Assembly (NCBI GenBank): GCA_028456385.1
Contig: JALNQF010000491.1
Location: 1-26,644 of the forward strand
Direction of reading: 5' to 3'
DNA length: 26,644 bases
Source: Ophiosphaerella korrae
Lineage: Eukaryota; Ascomycota; Dothideomycetes; Pleosporales; Phaeosphaeriaceae
Below, one piece after another: positions 17,361 to 26,644 of this stretch. The notes beneath the pieces are model-generated. The model made no database searches. It saw nothing but the letters and a program-made list of their open reading frames with translations, and was not told where the DNA came from. Position 1 is the stretch's first letter. Each line of letters opens with the position of its first letter. The position numbers and the translations under genes were made by a program.

Positions 17361-18665
17361 TTAATCCTCAAACTTGATGCCCTTGCCCCCAGCTGTGTCA
17401 ATCATGCCGCCCCTGTACGATCCCTTCTTCTTCTTGTTCTTCTCTTTGGTAAATCCTTTGCCCTTGGTGACAATCAAATCAGCATGCGCGCGGTCTGCGT
17501 AGTCGTAGGAAACGTAGGCGTTGCTGGCGAGTTTGGGGTCAACCTTTGTGTCGGCCTTGATGCGCTGGAAGCGGTTTTCAACGTGATTCCTCTTGGGCTT
17601 GGGTTCAGCAGTAGAGGGCGAAGCTTCAAGCTTGCGTTTGTTACTGGCCGTTCGTTCGGGTGAGCCAGCTGCGAGCGTGGCAGATGAATCAGAACCCTTG
17701 CGCTCAACCGATGCAGGCGAGCTGTCAGAATCAGAGTCGGAGGAGCTATCAGAGGAGCTAGAATCGCTCGAAGACGATGACGAAGATGACGAAGCTGCAG
17801 CTCTCTTGCCCTTCTTGCCCTTCGTTACAGGTTTCGTGTCGGCCTCTGCCTCGCTGTCTGACGAGCTTGAGTCACTGGAAGAGCCGGACGAGCTCGATGC
17901 AGACGAGGACGTGACGGACGCAGTTTTCCTGATCCTCTTTGCCTTTGTGTCCTTTTCAGCCTCTGAGTCGGGACTGCTATCACTGTCCGAATCGCTTGAA
18001 GACGAATCGCTCGACGCGCTGGAGGAGTCGGACTCGGACTCAGACTCGGACTCGGACTCGGGAAGAGGCTTGTTGGCTGGCTCGTCTTCGGAGTCGCTCG
18101 AAGAGTCGCTCGATGAGTCGCTTGATGACGAGGCGGATGAAGAAGACACAGACTTGGCCTTCTTCGCTTTTTTGGGTGCTGATGACTCAGACCCAGAATC
18201 GTCGCTGGAGCTGGAAGAGTCTGAGCTAGAGCTCGAGCTCGAGCTAGAACTGGAGCTTGCGGATTCCTTCTTGATGGGGGCCTTCTTGGTGGGGTTGGTT
18301 TTCTTGATTGGCTTCTTCGTCTCTACCTCCGAGTCGCTGGAGTCGCTGGAGCCGCTGGAGCCGCTGGAGTCGCTGGAGTCACTGCTAGAGTCGCTGCTTG
18401 AGGCGCGGTCCATGTCAACATCCGCCGGTACAGGCGCATCCTCTCCCTTGGCTGCGCCATTCTTCTGCCATTGCTCGTAGTCATTCAGCTTGCTTGCAGC
18501 ATCCTTGAACCCGGATTGCTCAAGGAAGGCCTTGACGGAGCCCAGCGGCGCCTCAGTCTTTGCTGGTGCTTTTGTGTCGCGCGCGGCATTGGCATTGGTT
18601 TTGTTTGGCGCCCGGGCTGCCTTGCCGCCGGCCAATTTTCTTACCAGCTTCTTGTCGGCTGACAT
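17361..18665 (-). CDS. SRP40: SRP40/Nopp140-type nucleolar phosphoprotein
   Basis: Single exon, 434 residues from MSADKKLVRKLAGGKAARAP at 18665. An in-frame Met 25 codons upstream (18740) is less likely. Residues about 41-60 (LGSVKAFLEQSGFKDAASKL) form a LisH-like helix pair as in Nopp140. The centre (about 90-340) is alternating Ser/Asp/Glu runs split by basic Lys/Pro patches, such as KKPIKKTNPTKKAPIKKE and KAKRIRKTA, the typical Nopp140 pattern of CK2 targets and basic spacers. The C-terminus holds the SRP40 domain: FQRIKADTKVDPKLASNAYV, then KGKGFTKEKNKKKKGSYRGG and a final GIKFED. These proteins chaperone snoRNPs and assist RNA polymerase I transcription in the nucleolus. The Ser/Asp runs are coded by near-repetitive DNA, so length polymorphism is likely. 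Divergent from SEC3. Confidence 0.92.
   Translation of the reverse strand: MSADKKLVRKLAGGKAARAPNKTNANAARDTKAPAKTEAPLGSVKAFLEQSGFKDAASKLNDYEQWQKNGAAKGEDAPVPADVDMDRASSSDSSSDSSDSSGSSGSSDSSDSEVETKKPIKKTNPTKKAPIKKESASSSSSSSSSSSSDSSSSSDDSGSESSAPKKAKKAKSVSSSSASSSSDSSSDSSSDSEDEPANKPLPESESESESESDSSSASSDSSSSDSDSDSSPDSEAEKDTKAKRIRKTASVTSSSASSSSGSSSDSSSSDSEAEADTKPVTKGKKGKRAAASSSSSSSSSDSSSSDSSSDSDSDSSPASVERKGSDSSATLAAGSPERTASNKRKLEASPSTAEPKPKRNHVENRFQRIKADTKVDPKLASNAYVSYDYADRAHADLIVTKGKGFTKEKNKKKKGSYRGGMIDTAGGKGIKFED
18028..18400. repeat. Coding simple repeats in SRP40
   Basis: Within the SRP40 gene, hexamer- and triplet-like repeats encode Ser/Glu/Asp runs: GACTCG/GACTCA repeats at about 18028-18060 and GAGTCGCTG/GAGCCGCTG repeats at about 18331-18400 (plus-strand reading). 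Confidence 0.7.
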
Positions 18666-19142
18666 GGTGGTGAATCGACTTCCAGGGCTGGTTGCGTGAG
18701 GCGACAGTGTTTGGGTGGAGGTTCGCTGTGGGCCATGCAAGAGGAAAAAAAGCTGGGTTTGGCTGGGGCAAGCTAGCGGGCTGGGCAGGCAATACCCCTG
18801 TCGGTCTCATATGGAGCATGCGACGAGACGAGACGACAGGCGGCAACGTCACCCTCGACATTGCAGGCGAGACAGATAAGACAGAGGACAGCTTCGCCCG
18901 TCCATGGACCCGCTGCCGCCACGACCAGAGTCTCCAAGACAGCCTGTGCCTCGACACACACGCATACGCCTGCAGCATACCGAGTAAGCCAGGACTCGAG
19001 CACTGCTGGCCCCGTACCTGCTCCGCATTGCACCGCACCCACCTGTCCCTTTGCATGGCAGCCACAATCAAGACACTCCGGTCGCGGCTAAGACCATCGA
19101 CGTTGGCTGATCGTGCAGCCCTGCGCACCCGCTAGAGCCGCC
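18666..19142. promoter_or_regulatory. Bidirectional promoter region between SRP40 and SEC3
   Basis: These 477 bp between the two divergent start codons serve both genes. Short open frames on both strands show no domain or splice support. I recognise no specific binding site or TATA box. Confidence 0.45.
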
Positions 19143-22100
19143 ATGGACGGCCGACCACGCAACCACCCCAATGGCATGGGCGACTCGCGGCCGCCGCCCA
19201 ACCGCCCCTCTGCTGGCAGCGCACGCGGCCCGCCATCCTCGACCTCCAGCTCTGCCCCGTCTGCCATGTCTCGCGCCGAGCGCTTCGACGATGAGCGGAG
19301 GCGCATCACCGAGAGCTGCTTTGGCAAGGTCGACGACCAGGGCCAGCGTCAGTCCCCTCCTGCCACTCCTCGCCGCGCTAACATGCCCCAGTCCAAGAGT
19401 CCTACATCACACACATCCGCGTCACGGAAGATGCCCAGCATCCGCAGTCGCCACCCCCGCCCAACTCGCCCGCCTCCAACAAGAAAGGCCGCATTATCAT
19501 CATCTCCGTCCGCAACACCGGCAGGGTCAAGCTGCACAAGGCGCGCGAGAACGCAAACGGCACCTTTTCCATTGGCAAGTCGTGGCCCATGGAGGACCTG
19601 TCCGCCGTCGAGAACTTCGTGAACCTCAATCCAAAGGACGACGAGGAGACGCAGCGGAAACAATGGGCCGGAGACAGGGGCTTCACCGTCACCATCACCA
19701 AGCCCTACTACTGGGAAGCTGGAACGCCAAAAGAAAAGGAGTTCTTCATCGGCAGCATGGTCAAGATCTACAACAAGTACACCAAGGGCGAATTTCCTGT
19801 TCTCAGCGGCTTCAGTTCTGGCGAATTGAACAGCCTGACCAACGGCCAGCCACACCTTGCAACAGTAGAGGGCCGAGCAGCGGGGCTAGCCGGCGGCAGA
19901 GATGCCCGCGATTCTGCGCGCTCACGGGAGGGCACTCCTGACCAGCGGCCAATGCCGCCAAAATCGCCTGGCCCGCCACCACGAAGGCCTGGAGAGTCTC
20001 CCCAAATGATGCCTGACGATGGCCGAAGAGGGCCCATGCCAGGGCCTCCAAATCCAAACTTCAGGCGGAACCCTGGCGACTATCAGGGTCCAAGACGACC
20101 CGGCGGACCAGACGACCAGCTCCGTAATGGAAGCCGACCTGGAACTGGAGACGAAAGCCGCAGACCTCCACCTTTTGCGCCAACGCAGGGCACTCCATCC
20201 GTGCCAGACCTCAGGCAGAAGCGCTCCATGGATCCAAGCATTCGATCACGCCCAAGTGGCGACAGTATGCGAACGCGGCCACCACCAATACAAGGCCGGG
20301 ACCCTATGCCACCAACCCCGCAGTTTGCTTCCCAAACTCTGACCCCTCAGTCGTCCACATCGGAGTTTGCCAATCGCCCAATAACACCTGAATCGGGTAT
20401 CATGCCACCTGCACTCAGTCCTGCGCGACGGCCGATGGGCGACGATAGTCGATCACATAATTCACAAAGATCTGTTGAAGACCTGCCTTCCGATGGCGCG
20501 GCGCCTAGTCTGCCTCCGCCAGATCAACGAAGGTTGAATGGCTTGGCGGCGCAGAGAAGGGACCTTTCGCCACGAGGCCTCCGGCCTGGCACTGCTCAAA
20601 GCAACGCAAGCTCAAACTATATCCGGAATGACGAGATGCCTCCAGAGCAGCCTCCTCAACGAAGAAGGCCTTTCATGGAAACACAGCCCTCAGACACGTC
20701 TCAACGCAGTGTGAGTGGCCAAAGTGCTGAACAACGCTTAGATTTAAATACCCCTTCACAGTCTCCAGCCCCGCCAATAGAAATACCACCAAGGAGACGA
20801 CCGCAAGAAACACCTGACAAGCCCAAGCCAGCACCTTTACCAAAACCATTGATTCCCCAGGTGCCCCCGCCACAGGCGACCCCTCCCCCTACATCACCGC
20901 TTCCACAGCTGCCAATAGCACCAATAGCACCCTTGGCAGTGAAATCGGACCCTGTTGTGAAGGATCCTGCCGTCCAAACTGCCGCAGCCGAGAAGGAGCC
21001 TGCTCCAAGCGTCGCCTCCCCTACTGAAGAGGCAGAATCGGAGGTCACTCACCGCCCAGGAATGGGGCCTATGATCAAGAAGGCTCTTGCTACGTCAGAT
21101 GCGGCCAGTAAGTTTCGAAAAGCTGCGGCTGCAGCTGGCGCCTTTAAGCCTCGCGCTGGTGGTGCAGCGGCCAAATTATTTGCACCCAAAGAAACAAAGG
21201 CTTCCGACGAACCTGATGGAATAAGCGGTGTGTTTGTGCCGCAACGTCCGACTCCAAAGGAAGCTCCCAAAGAGGCACCTAAAGAGGAAAGCGAGAAGGT
21301 CGATGAGACACCCAAACCTGTTCCAGATAGATCCTCAAAAGAACGACCTCCGGCCAGTACGGAAGTGGTTCCATCTGTGACTATCTCAAGTCCCTTATCG
21401 CCAGTACCAGCTACTCCGGTACCAGAACCTGAGGAAAGAGCACTGTCTCCATCTCCATCTCCAGAAAAACCAGCTGTCCAGAAGCCAGCCCCAGAGCCAG
21501 AAGTAGTACGGCGTAAAAAGCGAAGATCCAATCAACAGGTTATGAATATCTCTAGGCTCGGAGTCGATCCAGGCCTGGTAGACGAACAAGGTGTCGAATT
21601 CGAAAGTCTACTGTCCGAGCTTGGGTGGGGCAGCAATGATCTTTCGGCTAAACATATCGAGTCATTGGAATCCGATATCAAGCGTGAAATTGCACGAGTT
21701 GAAGCAGGTAGTTGGCTAAACCAACTGGAACAGAAAGATGATCGAGTCGAAGCTGTCGAGCGCATGCTCGACCGAGCAATTGCCGAGTGTGATGAGCTAG
21801 AAGGCTTGCTGACCCTATACAATGTTGAACTAGGCGTAGGTTTCCTTGTCTATATCAACAAACTATATGATTCCTAACACACCAGCAGAGCCTAAACGAT
21901 GATATTGCTTTCATTGAAGCGCAGAGTCAGGGTCTACAAGTGCAAACTGCCAATCAACGGCTCTTGCAAACCGAGCTTCAGCAGCTGGTAGAGACGATAT
22001 CAATCACGTCTGATCAGCTGGAGCCTTTGAGACGAGCACCCATTGGTAAAATCAGTGGACTGAAGGATATCGAATCCTCTTTGGTGCTACTGTACAAAGC

Positions 22101-24042
22101 GCTGATGACGATTGATCCATCTTTTATTGCAGGCAGTCGCACAGATGCAGCAGCCAGCAGTTCAGGTTTCGGAAACAGCGAGCTCGCTAAGATGCAGGCA
22201 CTACAAGAGAAGCGCGATCGTTACTTAGGCGAGGGTGCCATTTTCTTGGACCGATTGAAGAAACATATGGAGATTACTTTTGGAGCATCCTTCATGGAAA
22301 CAAGAGATGCGCTGACTAATATTGACCAAGGGTCGATGCCTTCGTTAAAGAAGAATGTGGAAGCCCACGATATTGGTCGAAATGAGCTATGGATGCTGAG
22401 TCCAGTCATGCTATTCGCAAAAGAGATTGATCGTAATTCTTGGGATGCGTTACTCCGCATGTATCAAATGCAAGCTGCAAAAGTCTACCAGCAAGAAGTC
22501 CGCGACAACGTCCTAGCGTGGCGAAAACTTGCCCGCAAGCCAACAGGCGAAGAACAGGAGCTACTGTTCACAACCCAAGAAAAAGAAACAGAAAATATTG
22601 CTAGTACTGCAAGAAAGCTCACCGTGAAACGAAGTCAAACACTTGCCCGTGGTCTCCGATCAGCATCAGGGGACAAGGACAGTAAAGTAAACAAAGCTCA
22701 GGACGGCAAACTCTATGCATATGATGTGTTCGCTCGGATCCTGGAGGACACTGGGCCGGTGCTCTTGACAGAGCAAAACTTCATCACGGAGTTTTTCCAT
22801 GCAACATCTAGTGATGCCATCGACTTCCCGGATGCAGTACAAATGGCTGCGCCAGAAGCCCGGCGAGGACCCAACCTTTGGATCAGAAAACAATTTGAAG
22901 CAGATCGGACCATGGCGAAGCATGTGACTGGGGTTATGGAGGAGATATTCTCCTTCTGGCCTACGGAAATACAGAGCCTTGTTGACTGGGCCGTTCAAGC
23001 CGATCCATTGTAAGTGGCTGACCACTCGATATTCCTGACTTAAGCTAATGATGAATTGTAGGCAAGGCGTTGGTATTCTAGGCGCAGTAGATAAAAAGCT
23101 TATTGATATTGAAGATTCAAACCAAGACTTTTTGACGAGAAACCTGCAGAAGATCCACGAGCGACTCAAGGGGCTATTTAACCGCTTCCTCGACGAGCAA
23201 ATACGGGCCATTGAAGACACCAAGGTCAAGATCAAGAAGCGCAAGGGAGTAATTGCGTTTATGAAGACGTTCCCACACTTCTCATCCGCAATCGAGAATA
23301 TGCTGCCGCCTACATCGGATGGAGGCGACCAACTCGAGGTCAGGCGGATGGTCGACGACGCCTATCAGAGGATGAACAAGGCCATGTTTGAAAGCTTGAA
23401 GGTGATTGCCAAGGAGTCGCCTGCAGTGATGGCGTCGCAAGGTCAAGGAGATCCAGAAGACAAGGAAGCGCTCAACTACCACATTCTGCTCATTGAGAAT
23501 ATGAATCACTACGTGGAAGAAGTCGACGCACACGAAGACTCGGTGTTGGAGGGGTGGAAGATCAAGGCCCTGGACGAATACAACGAGCACATGAATCTCT
23601 ACGTCGACGCCGTCATTCGTAGACCACTCGGCAAGCTTTTGGTGAGTGATGATGGCGCACTGACTGAAGAAACAATAGCTAACCCCAGTAGGAATTCATC
23701 GAGTCCACCGAAACGATTCTCGGCCAAGCAGGTGCCAGCGCGCAATCGATTGCCCAACGCTCATCCCATTCGCGGTCCGTTTTCAAGAAGCTAGTGCATG
23801 CTTATGATGCAAAGGAGGTACGCAAGGGTATCGAAGCGCTGAAGAAGCGGGTGGACAAGCATTTTGGCGACGCAGATGATCCGACCATCAGCCGGGATCT
23901 GGTGTTCAAGATGCTCAAGGAGTGCGAGAAGAAGTACAATGATGTGTACGATCGCACGATCCGAATCAATCAGGATGTATATACTGGAGAAGTGGAGATT
24001 GATTGGGGCACGAATGAAGTCGCTGCCGCCTTCAAGAGATAG
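19143..24042 (+). CDS. SEC3: Exocyst complex component Sec3
   Basis: Five exons: 19143-19347, 19392-21835, 21889-23009, 23062-23641 and 23692-24042, giving 1566 residues. Introns are 44, 53, 52 and 50 nt, each with a CTAAC or CTGAC-like branch. The first donor is GTCAGT. The third exon could also begin at 21886 (tandem CAGCAG acceptor, one extra Gln). Residues about 53-190 form the Sec3 N-terminal PH domain that binds PIP2 and Rho-type GTPases (ESYITHIRVTED, GRIIIISVRNTGRVKLHKAR, FSIGKSWPMEDLSAVENF, FTVTITKPYYWEA). About 230-770 is a Pro/Ser/Arg-rich disordered linker. From about 786 (MNISRLGVDPGLVDEQGVEF ESLLSELGW) the Sec3 coiled coil begins, with the characteristic IEAQSQGLQVQTANQRLLQ. The helical rod runs to the end. 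Sec3 marks polarised growth sites and tethers secretory vesicles to the plasma membrane. The long linker makes it larger than many relatives. Confidence 0.96.
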
Positions 24043-24149
24043 AGTCTCCGGAAGAGCGGGAGTTTGAGCTTGTTGATGATTAGGCGTATGTAGTTGATGT
24101 GAGAAGGCTGGAGAGAGTTTGTGCGATTATGCATGTGTGTATGTGTGTA

Positions 24150-24235
<86 letters not shown>

Positions 24236-24701
24236 GCTTGGAGGCGGTTTTGGGGTGTGCATAGAAGTGGGATTGGTTGAGGGACAGGTGCGATATCCAC
24301 GATATTTGCTGCTGTAAATTGAGCGAGCGGACTTTTGCAGTGTTGCTACCAGCTCTCGCGCGCGATTCAATCAATACCCGGTATTCTCGGAGACCGCAGA
24401 ACCAATGGCCGTTTGACATGCATAGAGGTTTGGTAGGACGCCTGTGCGCTTGTCCCAAAAGCAGTGACGACATTGCTTGCGGATCGAGGGTCCACGCCCA
24501 GATCGCGTGGAAGCCAGAGCATGCTGATCGACGAAACCAACTCACATATCTGCACCAGCAAGGTCGCCGAAACTAGACATGGTGTGCGTCACAATCCCGG
24601 ACGGATACCAAAAGAGAAGATTAAAAAGGCCCGGCATCCATGCAAATGGCAACACTCGTTTCAACTCCACCGTCTGAGCACCACACGCGACTACACCAAA
24701 G
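24043..24701. other. Intergenic region: SEC3 3' flank and promoter of the DUF1295 gene
   Basis: This 659-bp spacer has a long TG microsatellite at about 24131-24232 in the probable SEC3 3' UTR. The right part (24300-24701) is GC-balanced with only short unsupported frames, and serves as the upstream flank of the gene at 24702. No RNA gene was recognised. Confidence 0.45.
24131..24232. repeat. (TG)n microsatellite, imperfect
   Basis: About 100 bp of TG units interrupted by TATG units, 90 bp past the SEC3 stop. Probably in its 3' UTR or just beyond. Confidence 0.95.
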
Positions 24702-25756
24702 ATGACGTTACTGCAAACCCTGCTTCGCGCAACGGCATTCAAGACACCTTTGCTGCGTACGCTTGTCCCAACAGTTGCCCTCGCATATGGCATCCAGACC
24801 GCCGTCGCAGTGCCCTCCATTGCAGCCCAGACAGAGCGCTACTACGACTTGAGCGGCAGCTTGACGTACCTGTCATGCACCGCCGTATCCCTATTCCTGC
24901 CCTACCTACGGGCAAAGAGCGCCGGAGCAATCACCGGCGGCCTGGCTGAGTACTTTAGCAGCAAAGGGCTCGGGCAGGGGACATGGTGGTGGCGACAAGC
25001 AGTGCTGAGCGCCGCAGTCGGAATATGGGCCACAAGATGTAAAATACACAATACACGATATCAACAGACCCACGCAAATATCCATGCTAACACCGCCCCG
25101 CAGTAGGATCCTACCTCTTCCAACGCATCTCCTCCGACTCGGGCCGCGACTCGCGCTTCGACAAGATCCGTGTTTCCCCCGCAAAGTTCTACGCCGCCTT
25201 CTTCGCCCAGGCCACCTGGGTCTCGCTGTGCACGCTGCCCGTCGTCCTGGTAAACGCGTTGCCGCGCACCGCCTACGCCGCGTCCCTCGGGACCGCTCTA
25301 TCTGCGAGGCCCCATCTCACAGACGCCCTCGGCCTCGCGCTCTTTGCCTTTGGCCTCGCCTTCGAAGTCACGGCCGACCGCCAGAAGAACAAGTGGGTGC
25401 AGGACAGGAAAGACAAGAAGCACTCGGAGCCGTTTTTGGCCGAGGGCTTGTGGGCCAAGAGCCGGCATCCAAACTATTTTGGCGAGGTCACGCTGTGGTC
25501 TGGCATTGCGGTTGCGGCGGCGGGGTTGCTGGTGAGGCAGCCGGCGCAGGCGGGGCTGGGGCTGAGCGGGTCGTTGGCGGCACGGGCGCTTGTGGCGGGC
25601 ATGTGTGCGTGTAGTCCTGGGTTTGTGACTTTCTTGCTGCTCAAGGTGAGCGGCGTGCCGTTGAGCGAGAACAAGTATGACAAGAAATACGGCGAGCGCA
25701 AGGACTATCAGAAGTGGAAGCGGGAGACGCCCATGTTTGTTCCGAAGCTGTGGTAG
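24702..25756 (+). CDS. DUF1295 / steroid 5-alpha-reductase-like polytopic membrane protein
   Basis: Two exons, 24702-25038 and 25104-25756, with a 65-nt intron (GTAAAA donor, GCTAAC branch, CGCAG acceptor) that restores WATRLGSYLFQRI across the junction. The product has 329 residues. Hydrophobic segments near the N-terminus (LLRTLVPTVALAYGIQTAVA), after YYDLSGSLTYLSCTAVSLFL, around 95-110, at FFAQATWVSLCTLPVVLVNA, at LGLALFAFGLAFEVTADRQK and around 270-300 indicate a multi-pass protein. The signature of the DUF1295/ICMT-like fold is EGLWAKSRHPNYFGEVTLWS near 245-264; the His/Asn/Glu cluster there is thought to bind cofactor in related enzymes. Then come SGVPLSENKYDKKYG and a C-terminal YQKWKRETPMFVPK. 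The family is related to NADPH-dependent steroid reductases and isoprenylcysteine methyltransferases, but the substrate of this member is unknown. Convergent with the hydrolase, stops 79 bp apart. Confidence 0.9.
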
Positions 25757-25776
25757 GAAGGGGAATAATCCAGTAT

Positions 25777-25777
<1 letters not shown>

Positions 25778-25812
<35 letters not shown>
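25778..25812. repeat. Poly-A run of 35 nt
   Basis: An uninterrupted run of A lies between the convergent stops of the DUF1295 gene and the hydrolase gene. It begins 22 bp after the plus-strand stop. Confidence 0.95.
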
Positions 25813-25813
<1 letters not shown>

Positions 25814-25835
25814 AGAATAATAGTACACGACCCGC

Positions 25836-26503
25836 CTACATGCTGTCCCTCAACTCCCTCAATATCTCCCGCCTCCAATGCACATTAATCCCCGCATGCC
25901 CCTCGCCCTCGACAAAATGGCACACGGCGCCCTCGCCCAGTCGCTCCGCAATCGCCCGCCCATGCCCAATCGGCACAAACGTATCGTCCACCCCATACCA
26001 CAAATGCACCTTCAACCCCTTCCTAATCTCATCCACCCCAAACCCAAACTCGCAACAGCTGCGCACCCCATCGTCCCATATCGCCGCATACCCTTGCGCA
26101 AACGCCTCGCGACACGCCCGCAGACACAGCCGCAGGAACTCGGCATCGCTATAAATGTCCCGCTCGCTCGGCAGGCAGTGCGCGCTCTCCGCCAGCATGA
26201 GCCGCAGCTGCGCGTCTTCGTGCAGCTCGATGCGCCCAATGGCCTGCGAGCGCCACAGCACGCGGCCCATCCACGCCGGCGCAAAGCGGATCCCGTACGG
26301 CCATCCGAGCCGGTGCAAGAGGCCTGCGCCGCGCATCCCAATGTCGGGCGGGCCCATGCCGCACACCATGGCTGCGGCTTTGAGGTGAGTTGCGGGGAGC
26401 GCGTGTGCGCACGCGAGGGTTGCCGGACCGCCGCCTGAGGCGCCCTGAGGTATTGTCAATTTCCCACACACGCAGATAAAGCAATGTTTGGGTTGGGTTG
26501 CCA

Positions 26504-26545
<42 letters not shown>

Positions 26546-26644
26546 CGGGGGCGGGGGAGGTGAGGGGGGGGGCAACGTCGGTGGCGGCAAGCGTGGCAGT
26601 GTCTGAGTCGTTGAAGAGGGATTCGGAGAAGCTGAAGCCGTAGC
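25836..26644 (-). CDS. Alpha/beta hydrolase, partial (5' end beyond the window)
   Basis: The secure part is 26444-25836 (203 residues), read after a probable acceptor CCTCAG at 26450-26445. It starts GASGGGPATLACAHALPATH, the nucleophile elbow with catalytic Ser. The acid is in HLWYGVDDTFVPIGHGRAIA and the His in VEGEGHAGI, so the Ser-Asp-His triad is complete. A Trp-rich lid-like stretch (LGWPYGIRFAPAWMGRVLW) lies between. At the window edge (26643-26571) the minus strand reads YGFSFSESLFNDSDTATLAATDVA, matching the segment that normally precedes the elbow. The residues that should link the two (strand before the elbow) are not seen; instead there is a 42-base poly-G/C run. An intron, a misassembled homopolymer or a damaged gene are possible. 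The frame is open throughout because the tract codes for Pro. Substrate unknown. Confidence 0.75.
26504..26572. repeat. Poly-G tract (42 G plus interrupted G-rich continuation)
   Basis: There are 42 consecutive G (26504-26545), then GGGGC/GGGGGA interruptions and a further G9 run to 26572. It lies inside the hydrolase gene on the opposite strand. Its length and purity are unusual for a nuclear genome and could be a sequencing or gap-filling artefact. Confidence 0.9.

Noticed and set aside
17593..18480. 295-codon Glu/Ser/Leu-rich plus-strand frame opposite SRP40
   Set aside because: Complement of the Ser/Asp repeats of SRP40; repeat-driven openness.
23970..24545. 191-codon minus-strand frame with a long Thr-His run
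   Set aside because: Translation of the TG microsatellite and antisense of the SEC3 end.
24545..24580. Minus-strand start MSSFGDLAGADM followed by a GTGAGT donor
   Set aside because: The context looks good for a first exon, but I found no convincing downstream exon before the TG repeat and the SEC3 3' end.
9758..26644. Biosynthetic gene cluster or effector locus
   Set aside because: The genes are unrelated housekeeping functions; no synthase, transporter, cluster regulator or small secreted Cys-rich protein is present.

Overview
This window looks like nuclear DNA of a filamentous ascomycete. Short introns (44-124 nt) carry GTRNGT-type donors, CTAAC/CTGAC branch sites and AG acceptors. Gene density is high, and the left end shows the signature of repeat-induced point mutation (RIP). 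A dothideomycete, probably Pleosporales, is my inference from the gene style and RIP pattern; I ran no search.

Region 1 (1 to about 6,950) is a repeat graveyard. Bases 1 to about 3,230 are extremely AT-rich with almost no CpA or TpG, so they are probably a fully RIP-mutated transposable element. A better preserved LTR-like block with a polypurine tract follows (about 3,320-3,521). Further right come a small inverted-repeat element (4,154-4,517), a spliced pseudogene with RIP-type nonsense codons (4,830-5,285), an internally deleted Fot1/pogo DNA transposon (about 5,335-6,407) and a second fragment of the same transposase (about 6,690-6,945).

Region 2 (about 7,400-26,644) is ordinary, densely packed gene space. 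In order it holds: a membrane/coiled-coil protein of unknown function (+); a PLP-dependent aminotransferase (-); the V-ATPase subunit a, Vph1 type (-); a mitochondrial EngB-family GTPase (-) head to head with the ATP synthase assembly factor Fmc1 (+); an SRP40/Nopp140 nucleolar phosphoprotein (-) head to head with exocyst subunit Sec3 (+); a DUF1295 membrane protein (+); and the 3' part of an alpha/beta hydrolase (-) cut by the window edge and carrying a 42-nt poly-G run. I assigned splice structures to all the multi-exon genes, and the reading frames close.

The genes are housekeeping functions and do not form one pathway or gene cluster. The only functional pairing I see is EngB-like/Fmc1: two mitochondrial biogenesis factors that share a short divergent promoter. 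I found no convincing new biological system. The most interesting items are the transposon relic that lost exactly its catalytic domain, the RIP-killed spliced gene, and a possible unannotated two-exon small gene near 11,500-11,880.
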